NCBI RefSeq assembly: GCF_030687495.1
Contig: NZ_CP117435.1
Span: 1,488,001-1,552,000 of the forward strand
Reading direction: 5' to 3'
DNA: 64,000 nt
Source of the DNA: Pseudomonas sp. FP453
Lineage (GTDB): Bacteria > Pseudomonadota > Gammaproteobacteria > Pseudomonadales > Pseudomonadaceae
Shown: positions 1 through 7,947 of the stretch, piece by piece
Layout of the letters: every line of letters begins with the position of its first letter
Numbering within the stretch: the first letter of the stretch is position 1
The notes under the pieces: generated by a model
What the model saw: the letters and a program-made list of their open reading frames with translations, nothing else
What the model was told of the DNA's origin: nothing
The model's database searches: none
Program-made: the position numbers and the translations under genes

Positions 1-1
1 G

Positions 2-610
2 CTGTCGTCACTGGTGACCCAGCAAAACGCGGCGCTGCTGCGCGAGCAAGCGTTTACCCGGCACGTCAGCCATGAGCTGCGCACCCCCCTGAGTATCCTC
101 AACAACAGCCTGGCAATCCTGCGCCTGCCGGGGTGCGGGGCGGACAAAATGGCGCGCAGCCTGCAGCGTATGGAAGGAGCGCTGGCCGGGATGAAAATGA
201 CGATTGAGCTGTTTCTGAGCCTGGCCCGGGCGCCACGTCAAAGGGCGCCTGAAGCGATCGACCTGGGTGCGGTCGTCGTCGAGCAGATCGAAAAGTATCA
301 ATGGCTCTATCCGTTTGCCGCAGGCGCCCTGACATTTACCGGCGCCGCCACCCTGGCGGCCCACGAGGCAATTGCCCGCAGTGTGGTGGAGAACCTGCTC
401 GGCAACGCGGCTCAGCATGGCGCCGGGAAAGTCCGGGTCATCCTCACCGAGCAGCGTTTGGTCATCCTCAATAACCATGACGAGCAGTGCCTGTCACAGG
501 GCTACGGGTTCGGCCTGGAGATCGTTGCCCGCGCCTGCGCCCATACTGGCTGGCAGCTCGACACACGGCGCACGCGTCATACGTTCCGGGCGTGCATCCG
601 TTTCACTTGA
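2..610 (+). CDS. Sensor histidine kinase, C-terminal part (cut by the window edge)
   Basis: The reading frame is already open at the first base, so the N-terminal sensor and membrane part lies outside the window. What remains is the transmitter. The dimerisation/phosphoacceptor helix carries an H-box (SHELRTPL) with the phosphorylated histidine about 24 residues in. A HATPase domain follows, with an N-box ([13 protein letters not shown]) and a late glycine box (GYGFGLEIV). The HATPase is short, with little visible between the N-box and the glycine box, which suggests a compact HPK subfamily. The stop overlaps the end of the convergent ABC ATPase gene by 8 bp. The cognate regulator is presumably upstream, and the signal cannot be inferred from this fragment. 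Confidence 0.85.
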   Translation: MSSLVTQQNAALLREQAFTRHVSHELRTPLSILNNSLAILRLPGCGADKMARSLQRMEGALAGMKMTIELFLSLARAPRQRAPEAIDLGAVVVEQIEKYQWLYPFAAGALTFTGAATLAAHEAIARSVVENLLGNAAQHGAGKVRVILTEQRLVILNNHDEQCLSQGYGFGLEIVARACAHTGWQLDTRRTRHTFRACIRFT

Positions 611-1367
611 GATTGCCGCTGAGGAACTGCTGCAAACGCTCGCTCTTCGGATGGCCGAGCACATCCTCCGGCGTGCCTTGCTCTTCCACCAGGCCCTGGT
701 GCAGGAACAACACCTGGCTCGACACCTTGCGTGCAAAGCTCATCTCATGGGTGACCATGATCATGGTGCGACCTTCCTCGGCCAGGCCCTGGATCACTTT
801 CAACACTTCGCCCACCAGCTCCGGGTCGAGGGCCGAGGTCGGTTCGTCGAACAGCATCACCTCGGGCTCCATTGCCAGGGCGCGGGCGATGGCCACCCGT
901 TGCTGCTGGCCGCCGGAGAGAAACGCCGGGTACTGATCGGCCACGCGCGCGGGCAGGCCGACTTTTTCCAGATAATGCCGGGCACGGTCCTCGGCGTCCT
1001 TCTTGCTGCACCCCAGCACCCGGCGCGGGGCCATGGTGATGTTTTCCAGCACGCTCATGTGGCTCCACAGGTTGAAGTGCTGGAACACCATGGCCAGCCG
1101 CGTGCGCAGGCGCTGCAGCTCGGCATCGTCGGCCACGCGCATGCCGTCGCGGTCGCTGACCATGCGGATCGGCTGGCCATCGAGGGTCATGGCGCCGTCG
1201 TTGGGGGTTTCCAGGAAGTTGATGCAGCGTAAAAAGGTGCTCTTGCCCGAGCCGCTGGCGCCGATCAGGCTGATCACGTCACCGGTCTTGGCCTTGAGCG
1301 AGACACCTTTGAGCACCTCATTGTCGCCATAGCGTTTATGCAGGCCTTCAACGGTCAATTTGTACAT
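603..1367 (-). CDS. Basic amino-acid ABC transporter, ATP-binding subunit (AotP/HisP type)
   Basis: Cytoplasmic ATPase of a polar amino-acid importer, 254 residues, the usual length. Walker A is GASGSGKST near residue 36, the signature is [14 protein letters not shown], and Walker B runs into the D-loop as [10 protein letters not shown], followed by the switch histidine in VTHEMSFA. The insertion after Walker A ([15 protein letters not shown]) is typical of the HisP/AotP group that serves lysine, arginine, ornithine and histidine. It is the last gene of the five-gene operon and lies 13 bp after the AotO-like gene. The order binding protein, two permeases, AotO-like, ATPase matches the P. aeruginosa aotJQMOP operon, but no argR gene follows, so this may be a paralogous copy. 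Substrate is inferred. Confidence 0.9.
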   Translation of the reverse strand: MYKLTVEGLHKRYGDNEVLKGVSLKAKTGDVISLIGASGSGKSTFLRCINFLETPNDGAMTLDGQPIRMVSDRDGMRVADDAELQRLRTRLAMVFQHFNLWSHMSVLENITMAPRRVLGCSKKDAEDRARHYLEKVGLPARVADQYPAFLSGGQQQRVAIARALAMEPEVMLFDEPTSALDPELVGEVLKVIQGLAEEGRTMIMVTHEMSFARKVSSQVLFLHQGLVEEQGTPEDVLGHPKSERLQQFLSGNLK

Positions 1368-1380
1368 GGGGCGTGCATCC

Positions 1381-2499
1381 TCAAGGCGAAAGTAGATAGC
1401 CGCTACGGTAGGCCTCTAAACCTGCGACATGGCCAATGACCATCCCGGCAGTGGCCATGCGGCGTAGCGAACGGGCGTAAAGCAGGCCGGCCTTCTGGCA
1501 GTGCACGGGCGTTACGCGGTCGGTAATGGGGTCGATGATGTCGGCGATCAGTTGCCCGGCTTCCAGGTATTCGCCGGGCAGGGCGCGGAACACCAGCAGG
1601 CCGCCGACGGGCGTGGCGACCGGCTCGACGCCGGCCAGCGGGGTGGCCGGGTAGGGCAGGTCGGGTAGCGGCGCGACGTCGCCGGCGATGGCGCCGAAGT
1701 GGATCAGATAGTCGATGATCGCCTGGCAATCGAGGCTCGCCAGGCCGTGGTTCACATCACCCTGGCCGCGCAGTTCGACGGTCACCGAAAAGCTGCCCAG
1801 GGGAATCGGGAAGCGCTCGCCGAAGCGTTGCTGCAACTGCCACCAGACCAGGGTGAAACATTCATCGAAGGATTGCCCGCCCGAATCGGTGGCGAGCAAG
1901 TTGGCTTCCGAGCCTATGTAGCGCGCCAGCGGTTCCACCTGCGGCCAGGCCTCGGGCGTGGTGTACAGGTGCGCCACGGCTTCGAAGTCGCAATGCAGGT
2001 CCAGCACCATATCGGCATCGCACGCCAGGCGTTGCAGCACCAGGCGCAGGGACTGCAATTGCGTCTGCGCGGTGTGCTCCGCGAGGGCAGCGGACAGTGC
2101 CGCGCGGATCAATCGCGCATTGTGCTGTGGGTCATCGCCGAGCAATGCCTCGACCTGGTTACCCACCGCTTCACTGAGGTCGATAAACAGGCGATTGAAA
2201 TTCTGCCCGCTCTCTAGCTCGTAGCGGCCCAGTGGGATGTCCATCAGCACCTGTTCCAGGCCCAGCGGGTTGGCCACCGGCACCAGCACGATTTCACTGC
2301 GCAGGCGCCCGGCGGCGGCCAGTTCGGCCAGGCGCACCTTCAAGTGCCAGGCCACCAGCATGCCCGGCAGCTCATCGGCATGCAGCGACGACTGGATATA
2401 GATCTTGCCCCCGGCCCGTTCGGGGCCGAAGTGGAAACTGTGAACCTGCCGCGCCGTACCTGGCACCGGCGCAATCAGTTCATGGACCTGATGACGCAT
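1381..2499 (-). CDS. Succinylglutamate desuccinylase/aspartoacylase family protein (AotO-like)
   Basis: A 372-residue zinc-carboxypeptidase-fold protein (M14, AstE/aspartoacylase branch). The N-terminal third contains the zinc-ligand pattern: a histidine and glutamate in LHADELPG (about residue 41) and a later histidine in [11 protein letters not shown]. It also has the conserved NPLGLEQ stretch. The family hydrolyses N-acyl amino acids; AotO, in the same operon position in P. aeruginosa, has no proven role in uptake. It lies between the permease and ATPase genes, 9 bp from the permease, so it is transcribed with the importer. A peptide- or acyl-arginine-processing role is inference only. Confidence 0.85.
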   Translation of the reverse strand: MRHQVHELIAPVPGTARQVHSFHFGPERAGGKIYIQSSLHADELPGMLVAWHLKVRLAELAAAGRLRSEIVLVPVANPLGLEQVLMDIPLGRYELESGQNFNRLFIDLSEAVGNQVEALLGDDPQHNARLIRAALSAALAEHTAQTQLQSLRLVLQRLACDADMVLDLHCDFEAVAHLYTTPEAWPQVEPLARYIGSEANLLATDSGGQSFDECFTLVWWQLQQRFGERFPIPLGSFSVTVELRGQGDVNHGLASLDCQAIIDYLIHFGAIAGDVAPLPDLPYPATPLAGVEPVATPVGGLLVFRALPGEYLEAGQLIADIIDPITDRVTPVHCQKAGLLYARSLRRMATAGMVIGHVAGLEAYRSGYLLSP

Positions 2500-2508
2500 G
2501 CGAACTCC

Positions 2509-3219
2509 TTAGTGGCTCGGCCCGAGAAAGGCCAGCCAGCGGCGCTCCGCCAGACGAAACAGACCGACCAGGGCAAAGGTCACGGTCAGGTAGATCAGCG
2601 CAGCGATGCCGAATGATTGAAAGGTCATGTAGGTGGCGGAGTTGGCGTCCCGGGCCACCTTGAGAATATCCGGCACGGTCGCGGTAAACGCCACCGTGGT
2701 CGAGTGCAGCATCAGGATCACTTCGTTGCTGTAGTAGGGCAACGAGCGGCGTAGGGCCGAAGGCATGATCACGTAGGCATACAGCTTCCAGCCGCTCAGA
2801 CCATAGGCCTTGGCCGCCTCGACTTCGCCATGGGCCATGCTGCGGATCGCCCCGGCAAAGATCTCGGTGGTGTAGGCGCAGGTGTTGAGGGCGAAGGCGA
2901 GGATGGTGCAGTTCATCGCGTCGCGAAAGAACGCATCCAGCAACGGCTGCTCGCGCACGGCGGCGATGCTGTAGATGCCGGTGTAGCAGATCAGCAACTG
3001 GATATAGAGCGGCGTGCCGCGAAACAGGTAGGTATAGAACTGCACCGGCCAGCGCACCCAACGCTTGCGTGACACACGGGCGATGGACAACGGGATCGAC
3101 ACCAGGAAGCCAATCACCAGCGAGGCGCTGAGCAGCCACATGGTCATGGCCAGCCCGGTGATGTGCTGGCCGTCGCTGTACAGGAACGGGCGCCAGTATT
3201 GCTGCAAGAGCTCGATCAT
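2509..3219 (-). CDS. Amino-acid ABC transporter permease (AotM/HisM type)
   Basis: A 236-residue inner-membrane permease with five or so hydrophobic segments and the HisMQ-type signature: FRGTPLYIQLL near residue 68, and an EAA loop around EVEAAKAYGLSGWKLYAYVIMP that docks onto the ATPase. Its start codon overlaps the stop of the upstream permease gene by 4 bp (ATGA), indicating translational coupling. With its partner it forms the heteromeric channel of the basic amino-acid importer. Confidence 0.9.
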   Translation of the reverse strand: MIELLQQYWRPFLYSDGQHITGLAMTMWLLSASLVIGFLVSIPLSIARVSRKRWVRWPVQFYTYLFRGTPLYIQLLICYTGIYSIAAVREQPLLDAFFRDAMNCTILAFALNTCAYTTEIFAGAIRSMAHGEVEAAKAYGLSGWKLYAYVIMPSALRRSLPYYSNEVILMLHSTTVAFTATVPDILKVARDANSATYMTFQSFGIAALIYLTVTFALVGLFRLAERRWLAFLGPSH

Positions 3220-3944
3220 CGCACCGCCTCCCGGGACCCGGCGGAGTAGCGTCGCTCAAGCCTGCGCAACACAAAGTTGGAGGCGCTGGTAATCAACAGG
3301 TAGATCAACGCGGCGACCACCAGGAAATAGAACAGTTGATAGGTACTCTTGCCGGCGTCCTGGGCGGCTTTGACCAGATCGGCCAGGCCGATGATCGACA
3401 CCAGCGCCGTGGCCTTGAGCATCACCATCCAGTTGTTGCCGATGCCCGGCAAGGCAAAGCGCATCATCTGCGGGAAGGTCACGTAGCGAAACCGCTGCCC
3501 GCGCTTGAGGCCGTAGGCGGTCGCTGCTTCCAATTGGCCGCGGGGCACGGCCAGGATCGCGCCGCGAAAGGTCTCGGTGAAGTAGGCACCGTAGATAAAG
3601 CCCAGGGTGATAACCCCGGCGCTGAATGGGTCGATCTCGATGTAGTCCCATTCCATAAAGTCGGTAAAGCCGGTCAGCCAGATTTGCAGGCTGTAGAAAA
3701 TCAGCAGCATCAGCACCAGGTCGGGCACGCCGCGAATCAAGGTGGTGTAGAGCTGGGCGGGGATGCGCAGCAGGCGCAGGCTGGACAGTTTGGCGCTGGC
3801 GCCGAGCAGGCCGAGCACGACGCTGACCGCCAGGGAGGCGACCGACAGCTTTATGGTCATCCACGTCCCTTGCAGCAACAACGGGCCGAACCCCTTCAAG
3901 CTGAAGGCACCCAGCCCCAGGGTTTGCAAAAGATCTTCAAACAT
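3216..3944 (-). CDS. Amino-acid ABC transporter permease (AotQ/HisQ type)
   Basis: A 242-residue inner-membrane permease. It shows the family motif IRGVPDLVLMLLIFY and an EAA loop (QLEAATAYGLKRGQRFRYV), with a run of hydrophobic helices from residue 20 onward. It is the second gene of the operon and is separated from the binding-protein gene by 58 bp that contain a stem-loop, so permease mRNA is probably less abundant than binding-protein mRNA. HisQ rather than HisM is chosen from its place directly after the binding protein and from the EMDYIEID-like loop. Confidence 0.9.
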   Translation of the reverse strand: MFEDLLQTLGLGAFSLKGFGPLLLQGTWMTIKLSVASLAVSVVLGLLGASAKLSSLRLLRIPAQLYTTLIRGVPDLVLMLLIFYSLQIWLTGFTDFMEWDYIEIDPFSAGVITLGFIYGAYFTETFRGAILAVPRGQLEAATAYGLKRGQRFRYVTFPQMMRFALPGIGNNWMVMLKATALVSIIGLADLVKAAQDAGKSTYQLFYFLVVAALIYLLITSASNFVLRRLERRYSAGSREAVR

Positions 3945-3971
3945 GAATTCAGGACCTATGGCGATAAAAAA

Positions 3972-3996
3972 GCGCCCACCGGAGCCGGTGGGCGCG
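3972..3996 (-). terminator. Stem-loop between binding-protein and permease genes
   Basis: GCGCCCACCG and CCGGTGGGCGC form a stem with a 3-nt loop. Read on the minus strand it is followed by a run of T (TTTTTT). It lies just after the binding-protein stop codon and is likely an attenuating terminator that raises the ratio of binding protein to permease. Confidence 0.75.
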
Positions 3997-4002
3997 AGGG
4001 TG

Positions 4003-4782
4003 TTATTTACCGCTGTACAGGTTCAGGTCGCCGAAGTGTTTCTTCTGGATGCTGGCGTAGGTGCCATCATCGTGTAACGCTTTGATACCTTTATCCAGCA
4101 ACGCCTTGAGGTCTTTGTTACCTTTTTTGATACCGATCGCCGTTTTCGACGGCAGCAATGGGTCATCGATCGCCGCGCTGACTTCATAGCCGGCACCGGC
4201 GGGCGACTTCAAAAAGCCTAGTTCGGCTTGCAGCATGTCCTGCACCGAAGCGTCCAGGCGCCCGGAGGTCAGGTCGGCGTAGACCTGGTCCTGGTTGGCG
4301 TAGGCCTTGGTGGTCACGCCGGCCTTGTCCAGCACGGCCTTGGCGTAGGCTTCCTGGATGGTGCCTTGCTCGTAGCCCACGGATTTGCCCTTGAGGGACT
4401 CCGGCGTGGAGAAACCTGCACCTTTCTTGAACACCAGGGACGTCGGGCCGGAGAACAGCTCGGAGGAGAAGTCGATAGCCTTTTCACGGGCTGTGGTCAC
4501 GGTCATCGACGAAATCACGCCGTCGAACTTGTTGGCGTTGAGGCCTGGAATCATGCCGTCAAAATCACTTTCGACCCACTTGCACTTCACTTTCAGCTCG
4601 GCGCAGATCGCATTGCCCAGGTCGATGTCGAAGCCCACCAGGCTGCCGTCGGCGGCTTTGGATTCGAATGGCGCGTAGGACGGATCGACACCAAAACGCA
4701 GTTCCTTGTATTCCTTGGCCAACGCGGAACCTGCGGCCATGCACAGAGCCAGTGCAGAAAGGGTCAGCAATGCTTTTTTCAT
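4003..4782 (-). CDS. Periplasmic basic amino-acid-binding protein (AotJ/ArgT type)
   Basis: A 259-residue solute-binding protein (family 3). The start at MKKALLTLSALALCM gives a clean signal peptide ending near ALAKEY, whereas the longer frame adds seven residues upstream that would spoil it. Ligand-binding features of the LAO/HisJ group are visible: FGVDPSYAPFESKAADGSLVGFD, the SSMTVTTAREKAIDFS stretch, and C-terminal DGTYASIQKKHFGD. Two cysteines (AICAELKVKCKW) match the disulfide in LAO/HisJ proteins. It is the first gene of the importer operon, and the 300 bp upstream hold a REP pair and presumably the promoter. Confidence 0.92.
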   Translation of the reverse strand: MKKALLTLSALALCMAAGSALAKEYKELRFGVDPSYAPFESKAADGSLVGFDIDLGNAICAELKVKCKWVESDFDGMIPGLNANKFDGVISSMTVTTAREKAIDFSSELFSGPTSLVFKKGAGFSTPESLKGKSVGYEQGTIQEAYAKAVLDKAGVTTKAYANQDQVYADLTSGRLDASVQDMLQAELGFLKSPAGAGYEVSAAIDDPLLPSKTAIGIKKGNKDLKALLDKGIKALHDDGTYASIQKKHFGDLNLYSGK

Positions 4783-4991
4783 TATGTAATCCCTTGAAAC
4801 CAAGATAAGCGCTTGTGGCGCGATTAGGACTGTTACTGAACGGTGTCAGACGCAACATCGGTAGCAATTTCTGAACCATAGTTCCGAATGTTCGTTTTAA
4901 TAGGTAGGAATCTAGAGATCTGAGTTTAGGAGATGCCCGAAAGCGGGCACTGAAAATTCAGCGCACCATTTCAGATCATACGAAGATCAAC

Positions 4992-5080
4992 TGTGGGAGC
5001 TGGCTTGCCTGCGATAGCGGTGGGTCAGTCAGCCCATGTGTCACTGAGCGACCGCTATCGCAGGCAAGCCAGCTCCCACA
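4992..5080. repeat. REP doublet (inverted pair)
   Basis: TGTGGGAGCTGGCTTGCCTG at the left and its exact reverse complement at the right enclose a variable spacer, so the whole can fold into one long hairpin. This is the REPIN arrangement of the P. fluorescens group. It lies between the DNA ligase gene and the upstream end of the binding-protein gene. The rest of the 4783-5107 gap shows no ORF; it should hold the importer promoter. Confidence 0.9.
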
Positions 5081-5107
5081 GAACTCGTGGTGTTTTCGGG
5101 GGAAGGC

Positions 5108-6742
5108 TCAGGCCAGCAAATCCTGCAATGTGGCCAGGCTATCCGCCTCATCCACCGCCTTATCCTGCCGCCACCGCAACATCCGCGGAAACCGCACCGC
5201 AATCCCGCTCTTATGCCGCTTGGACAAGGCAATCCCTTCAAACCCCAGTTCAAACACCATGCTCGGCGTCACGCTGCTGACCGGGCCGAATTTTTCCACG
5301 GTGGTCTTGCGCACAATGGCGTCGACCTTGCGCATTTCTTCATCGGTGAGGCCGGAGTAGGCCTTGGCGAATGGCACCAACGCTCGCTCGCTGCCAGGGG
5401 GGCCGTCCCACACGGCAAAGGTGTAGTCGCTGTAGAGGCTGGCGCGTCGGCCATGGCCGCGCTGAGCGTAGATCAACACCGCATCGACGCTGAACGGGTC
5501 GACCTTCCACTTCCACCACAGCCCCATGTCCTTGGTGCGGCCCACCCCATACAGGCCTTGGCGATCCTTGAGCATCATGCCTTCCACGCCGAGGCTACGG
5601 GAGGCTTTGCGTTGTTCGGCGAGGTCGTCCCAGGTGGCGCCGCTCAACAGCGGCGAGGGTTGCAGCACGGGTTGGTTGCACTGGGCAATCACCTGCTCAA
5701 GTTGGGTTCGGCGTTCGGCCTGGGGATGGCTGCGCCAGTCGTCGCCTCCATGCTCCAACAGGTCATAGGCCAGGACGATCACCGGGGCGTCTTCCAGGAC
5801 TTTCTTGCTCAACGTCTTGCGTCCGATGCGCTGTTGCAGCAGGGCAAAGGGTTGCACCGCGTCTTTCCACACCACGATTTCACCGTCGATCACCGTCCCA
5901 TCGGGCAAGCCGCTGACCAGGCTGTGCAGTTCGGGGAAGCGTTCGGTGACCAGTTCTTCGCCGCGGGACCATATCCACAGGCGGCCCTCGCGCTTGACCA
6001 ACTGCGCACGGATGCCATCCCACTTCCATTCCACCTGCCAGTCACCGGGTGCACCGAGCACGGTGTCGAACTGCTCCACAGGTTGGGCCAGCCCGTGAGC
6101 GAGAAAAAACGGATAAGGCTGCCCGCCACGTTGCGCATGCTCGTCGGACGATTCGGCGGCGATCAGCTTGAGGTAGCCCTCAGGCGTAGGGCGGTTGGCC
6201 AAATCCGTGTAGCCCACCAGTCGCTGCGCCACGCGTTTACTGTCGAGGTCGGCCAGGGCGGCAAGGGCGCGGGTCACCAGCAGTTTGGACACGCCCACGC
6301 GAAAGCTGCCGGTGATCAACTTGATGCACACCATCAGGCTCGGTTGATCCAGCTGTGCCCATAGCGCAGGCAGGCGCTCGGCCAATTCCAGGGGGGGCAG
6401 GCCGCGCAGGGGCAGCAGTTTTTCTTCCAGCCACGTGGCCAGGCCGTCCTCTGAGGTGTAGGGCGATTCCGGCAGGAGCAGGGAAATGGTCTCCGCCAGG
6501 TCGCCGACCGATTGGTAGCTTTCTTCGAACAACCACGGCTCGATACCCGACGCCTCGGTGGCCATGTCCCTGAGCAGGCGCGTCGGCACCAGTTGTCGAG
6601 GCCGCCCGCCGGAGAGGAAATACACGGCCCATGCCGCATCTGCCGGCGGCGCCTGGCGGAAATAGGCCTGCAAGGCGGCGAGCTTGGCATTGCTGGAGGT
6701 GGTGGCGTCGAGGTTGGCGTACAGCTCGGCGAACGCTTTCAT
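5108..6742 (-). CDS. ATP-dependent DNA ligase of the exonuclease-linked repair cluster
   Basis: A 544-residue ligase. An N-terminal DNA-binding domain (roughly 1-210) is followed by the nucleotidyltransferase domain with motif I EWKWDGIRAQ, whose adenylated lysine is about residue 240, motif III-like VIDGEIVVW, motif IV EGMMLKD and motif V LWWKWKVDP. A C-terminal OB domain ends the protein. This is the family found beside a metallo-beta-lactamase exonuclease and usually Lhr-Core helicase and a metallophosphoesterase. Its start overlaps the exonuclease stop by 4 bp, so the two are coupled. No helicase or phosphoesterase follows here. It probably seals nicks during a minor repair route, distinct from NAD-dependent LigA. 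Confidence 0.92.
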   Translation of the reverse strand: MKAFAELYANLDATTSSNAKLAALQAYFRQAPPADAAWAVYFLSGGRPRQLVPTRLLRDMATEASGIEPWLFEESYQSVGDLAETISLLLPESPYTSEDGLATWLEEKLLPLRGLPPLELAERLPALWAQLDQPSLMVCIKLITGSFRVGVSKLLVTRALAALADLDSKRVAQRLVGYTDLANRPTPEGYLKLIAAESSDEHAQRGGQPYPFFLAHGLAQPVEQFDTVLGAPGDWQVEWKWDGIRAQLVKREGRLWIWSRGEELVTERFPELHSLVSGLPDGTVIDGEIVVWKDAVQPFALLQQRIGRKTLSKKVLEDAPVIVLAYDLLEHGGDDWRSHPQAERRTQLEQVIAQCNQPVLQPSPLLSGATWDDLAEQRKASRSLGVEGMMLKDRQGLYGVGRTKDMGLWWKWKVDPFSVDAVLIYAQRGHGRRASLYSDYTFAVWDGPPGSERALVPFAKAYSGLTDEEMRKVDAIVRKTTVEKFGPVSSVTPSMVFELGFEGIALSKRHKSGIAVRFPRMLRWRQDKAVDEADSLATLQDLLA

Positions 6743-7743
6743 ACGCCAGCCTCTTCTTCGTCATCGCCGTACTCGGTAGTGAACCCTTGGGCGTCGAGGC
6801 CTTTTTCCCGCAGGTGACGGACCAAGACGCCCACAGAACCGTGGGTGACCATGACCCGCTCGGCGCCGGTTTGCTCAATGGCCCACAACAGGCCGGGCCA
6901 ATCTGCGTGGTCCGACAGCACAAAGCCGCGGTCGACCCCGCGCCGCCGCCGGGTGCCGCGCAGGCGCATCCAGCCACTGGCGAAGGCGTCGCTGTAGTCG
7001 CCGAAACGCTTGATCCAACTGCTGCCGCCAGCGGAGGGCGGGGCAATGACCAGGGCTTGGCGCAGCAGTGGATCGGTCTTTTGAAAGTCCCCGGCGTAGA
7101 GGGTTTCGGGGATATAAATGCCAGCCTCGCGGTACACCCGGTTCAAGGGCTCGACTGCGCCGTGGCTGAGAATCGGGCCGATGCTGGCGTCGATACCGTG
7201 GAGGATGCGCTGGGCCTTGCCGAAGGAATAACAGAACAACACGCTGGCCTTGCCGGCGGCGATATTGGCCTGCCACCAATCGTTGATCCCGGCGAAGATC
7301 TGCGCCTGTGGCTGCCAGCGGTAGATCGGCAGGCCGAAGGTGGATTCGGTGATAAAGGTGTGGCAGCGCACCGGCTCGAACGGCGCACAGGTGCCGTCGG
7401 GTTCGACTTTGTAGTCGCCGGAGGCCACCCAGACCTCGCCCTTGTATGCCAGGCGCACCTGGGCCGAGCCGAGCACATGCCCGGCGGGGTGAAAACTCAA
7501 GGTCACGCCGTGATGGTTCAGCGGTTCGCCGTAGGCCAGGGTTTGCAGGTTGATGTCCTGTCCCAGGCGCGAGCGCAGGATACCTTCGCCGGGGGCGGCG
7601 GCCAGGTAGTGCGTATTGCCGGTGCGGGCGTGATCGCCATGGGCGTGGGTGATGACCGCACGTTCCACCGGGCGCCAGGGGTCGATGTAGAAATCGCCGG
7701 CGGGGCAGTAGAGGCCTTCGGGGCGGGCGGTGACAAGGTCCAT
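6739..7743 (-). CDS. Ligase-associated DNA exonuclease (metallo-beta-lactamase fold)
   Basis: A 334-residue nuclease of the beta-CASP/SNM1-like group. The metal site HxHxDH is THAHGDHA at residues 32-39. Further ligands are visible as the histidine in FHPAGHVLGSAQV and in the C-terminal LSDHADWPGLL. It is the first gene of the operon and overlaps the ligase gene by ATGA. Characterised relatives are manganese-dependent nucleases working with the neighbouring ligase. The promoter must lie in the short REP-containing gap upstream. Confidence 0.9.
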   Translation of the reverse strand: MDLVTARPEGLYCPAGDFYIDPWRPVERAVITHAHGDHARTGNTHYLAAAPGEGILRSRLGQDINLQTLAYGEPLNHHGVTLSFHPAGHVLGSAQVRLAYKGEVWVASGDYKVEPDGTCAPFEPVRCHTFITESTFGLPIYRWQPQAQIFAGINDWWQANIAAGKASVLFCYSFGKAQRILHGIDASIGPILSHGAVEPLNRVYREAGIYIPETLYAGDFQKTDPLLRQALVIAPPSAGGSSWIKRFGDYSDAFASGWMRLRGTRRRRGVDRGFVLSDHADWPGLLWAIEQTGAERVMVTHGSVGVLVRHLREKGLDAQGFTTEYGDDEEEAGV

Positions 7744-7824
7744 GGGCGTGCCTGGGGCGATGGGCTTATCAGTTAGGAGGGAAGTAAGACTTGAGAAGTT
7801 CTATCTGAATGCAGGCAGAACAAA

Positions 7825-7927
7825 TGTGGGAGCTGGCTTGTGTGGGAGCTGGCTTGCCTGCGATGCAGACACCTCGGTCTTTCAGTCAGACCAAGGTGAT
7901 GCCATCGCAGGCAAGCCAGCTCCCACA
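7825..7927. repeat. REP doublet with a tandem partial copy
   Basis: A truncated REP head TGTGGGAGCTGGCTTG (7825-7840) is followed directly by a complete REP (from 7841) and, after a spacer, its inverted partner ending at 7927. It separates the exonuclease gene from the acylase gene. The tandem head looks like a duplication or slippage remnant. Confidence 0.88.
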
Positions 7928-7947
7928 GGTGGAGCCGGTTTCTTCAG

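Noticed and set aside
4783..4991. A small RNA or ORF upstream of the binding-protein gene
   Set aside because: No hairpin with T-run and no ORF with RBS is visible; the stretch is taken as promoter and leader only.
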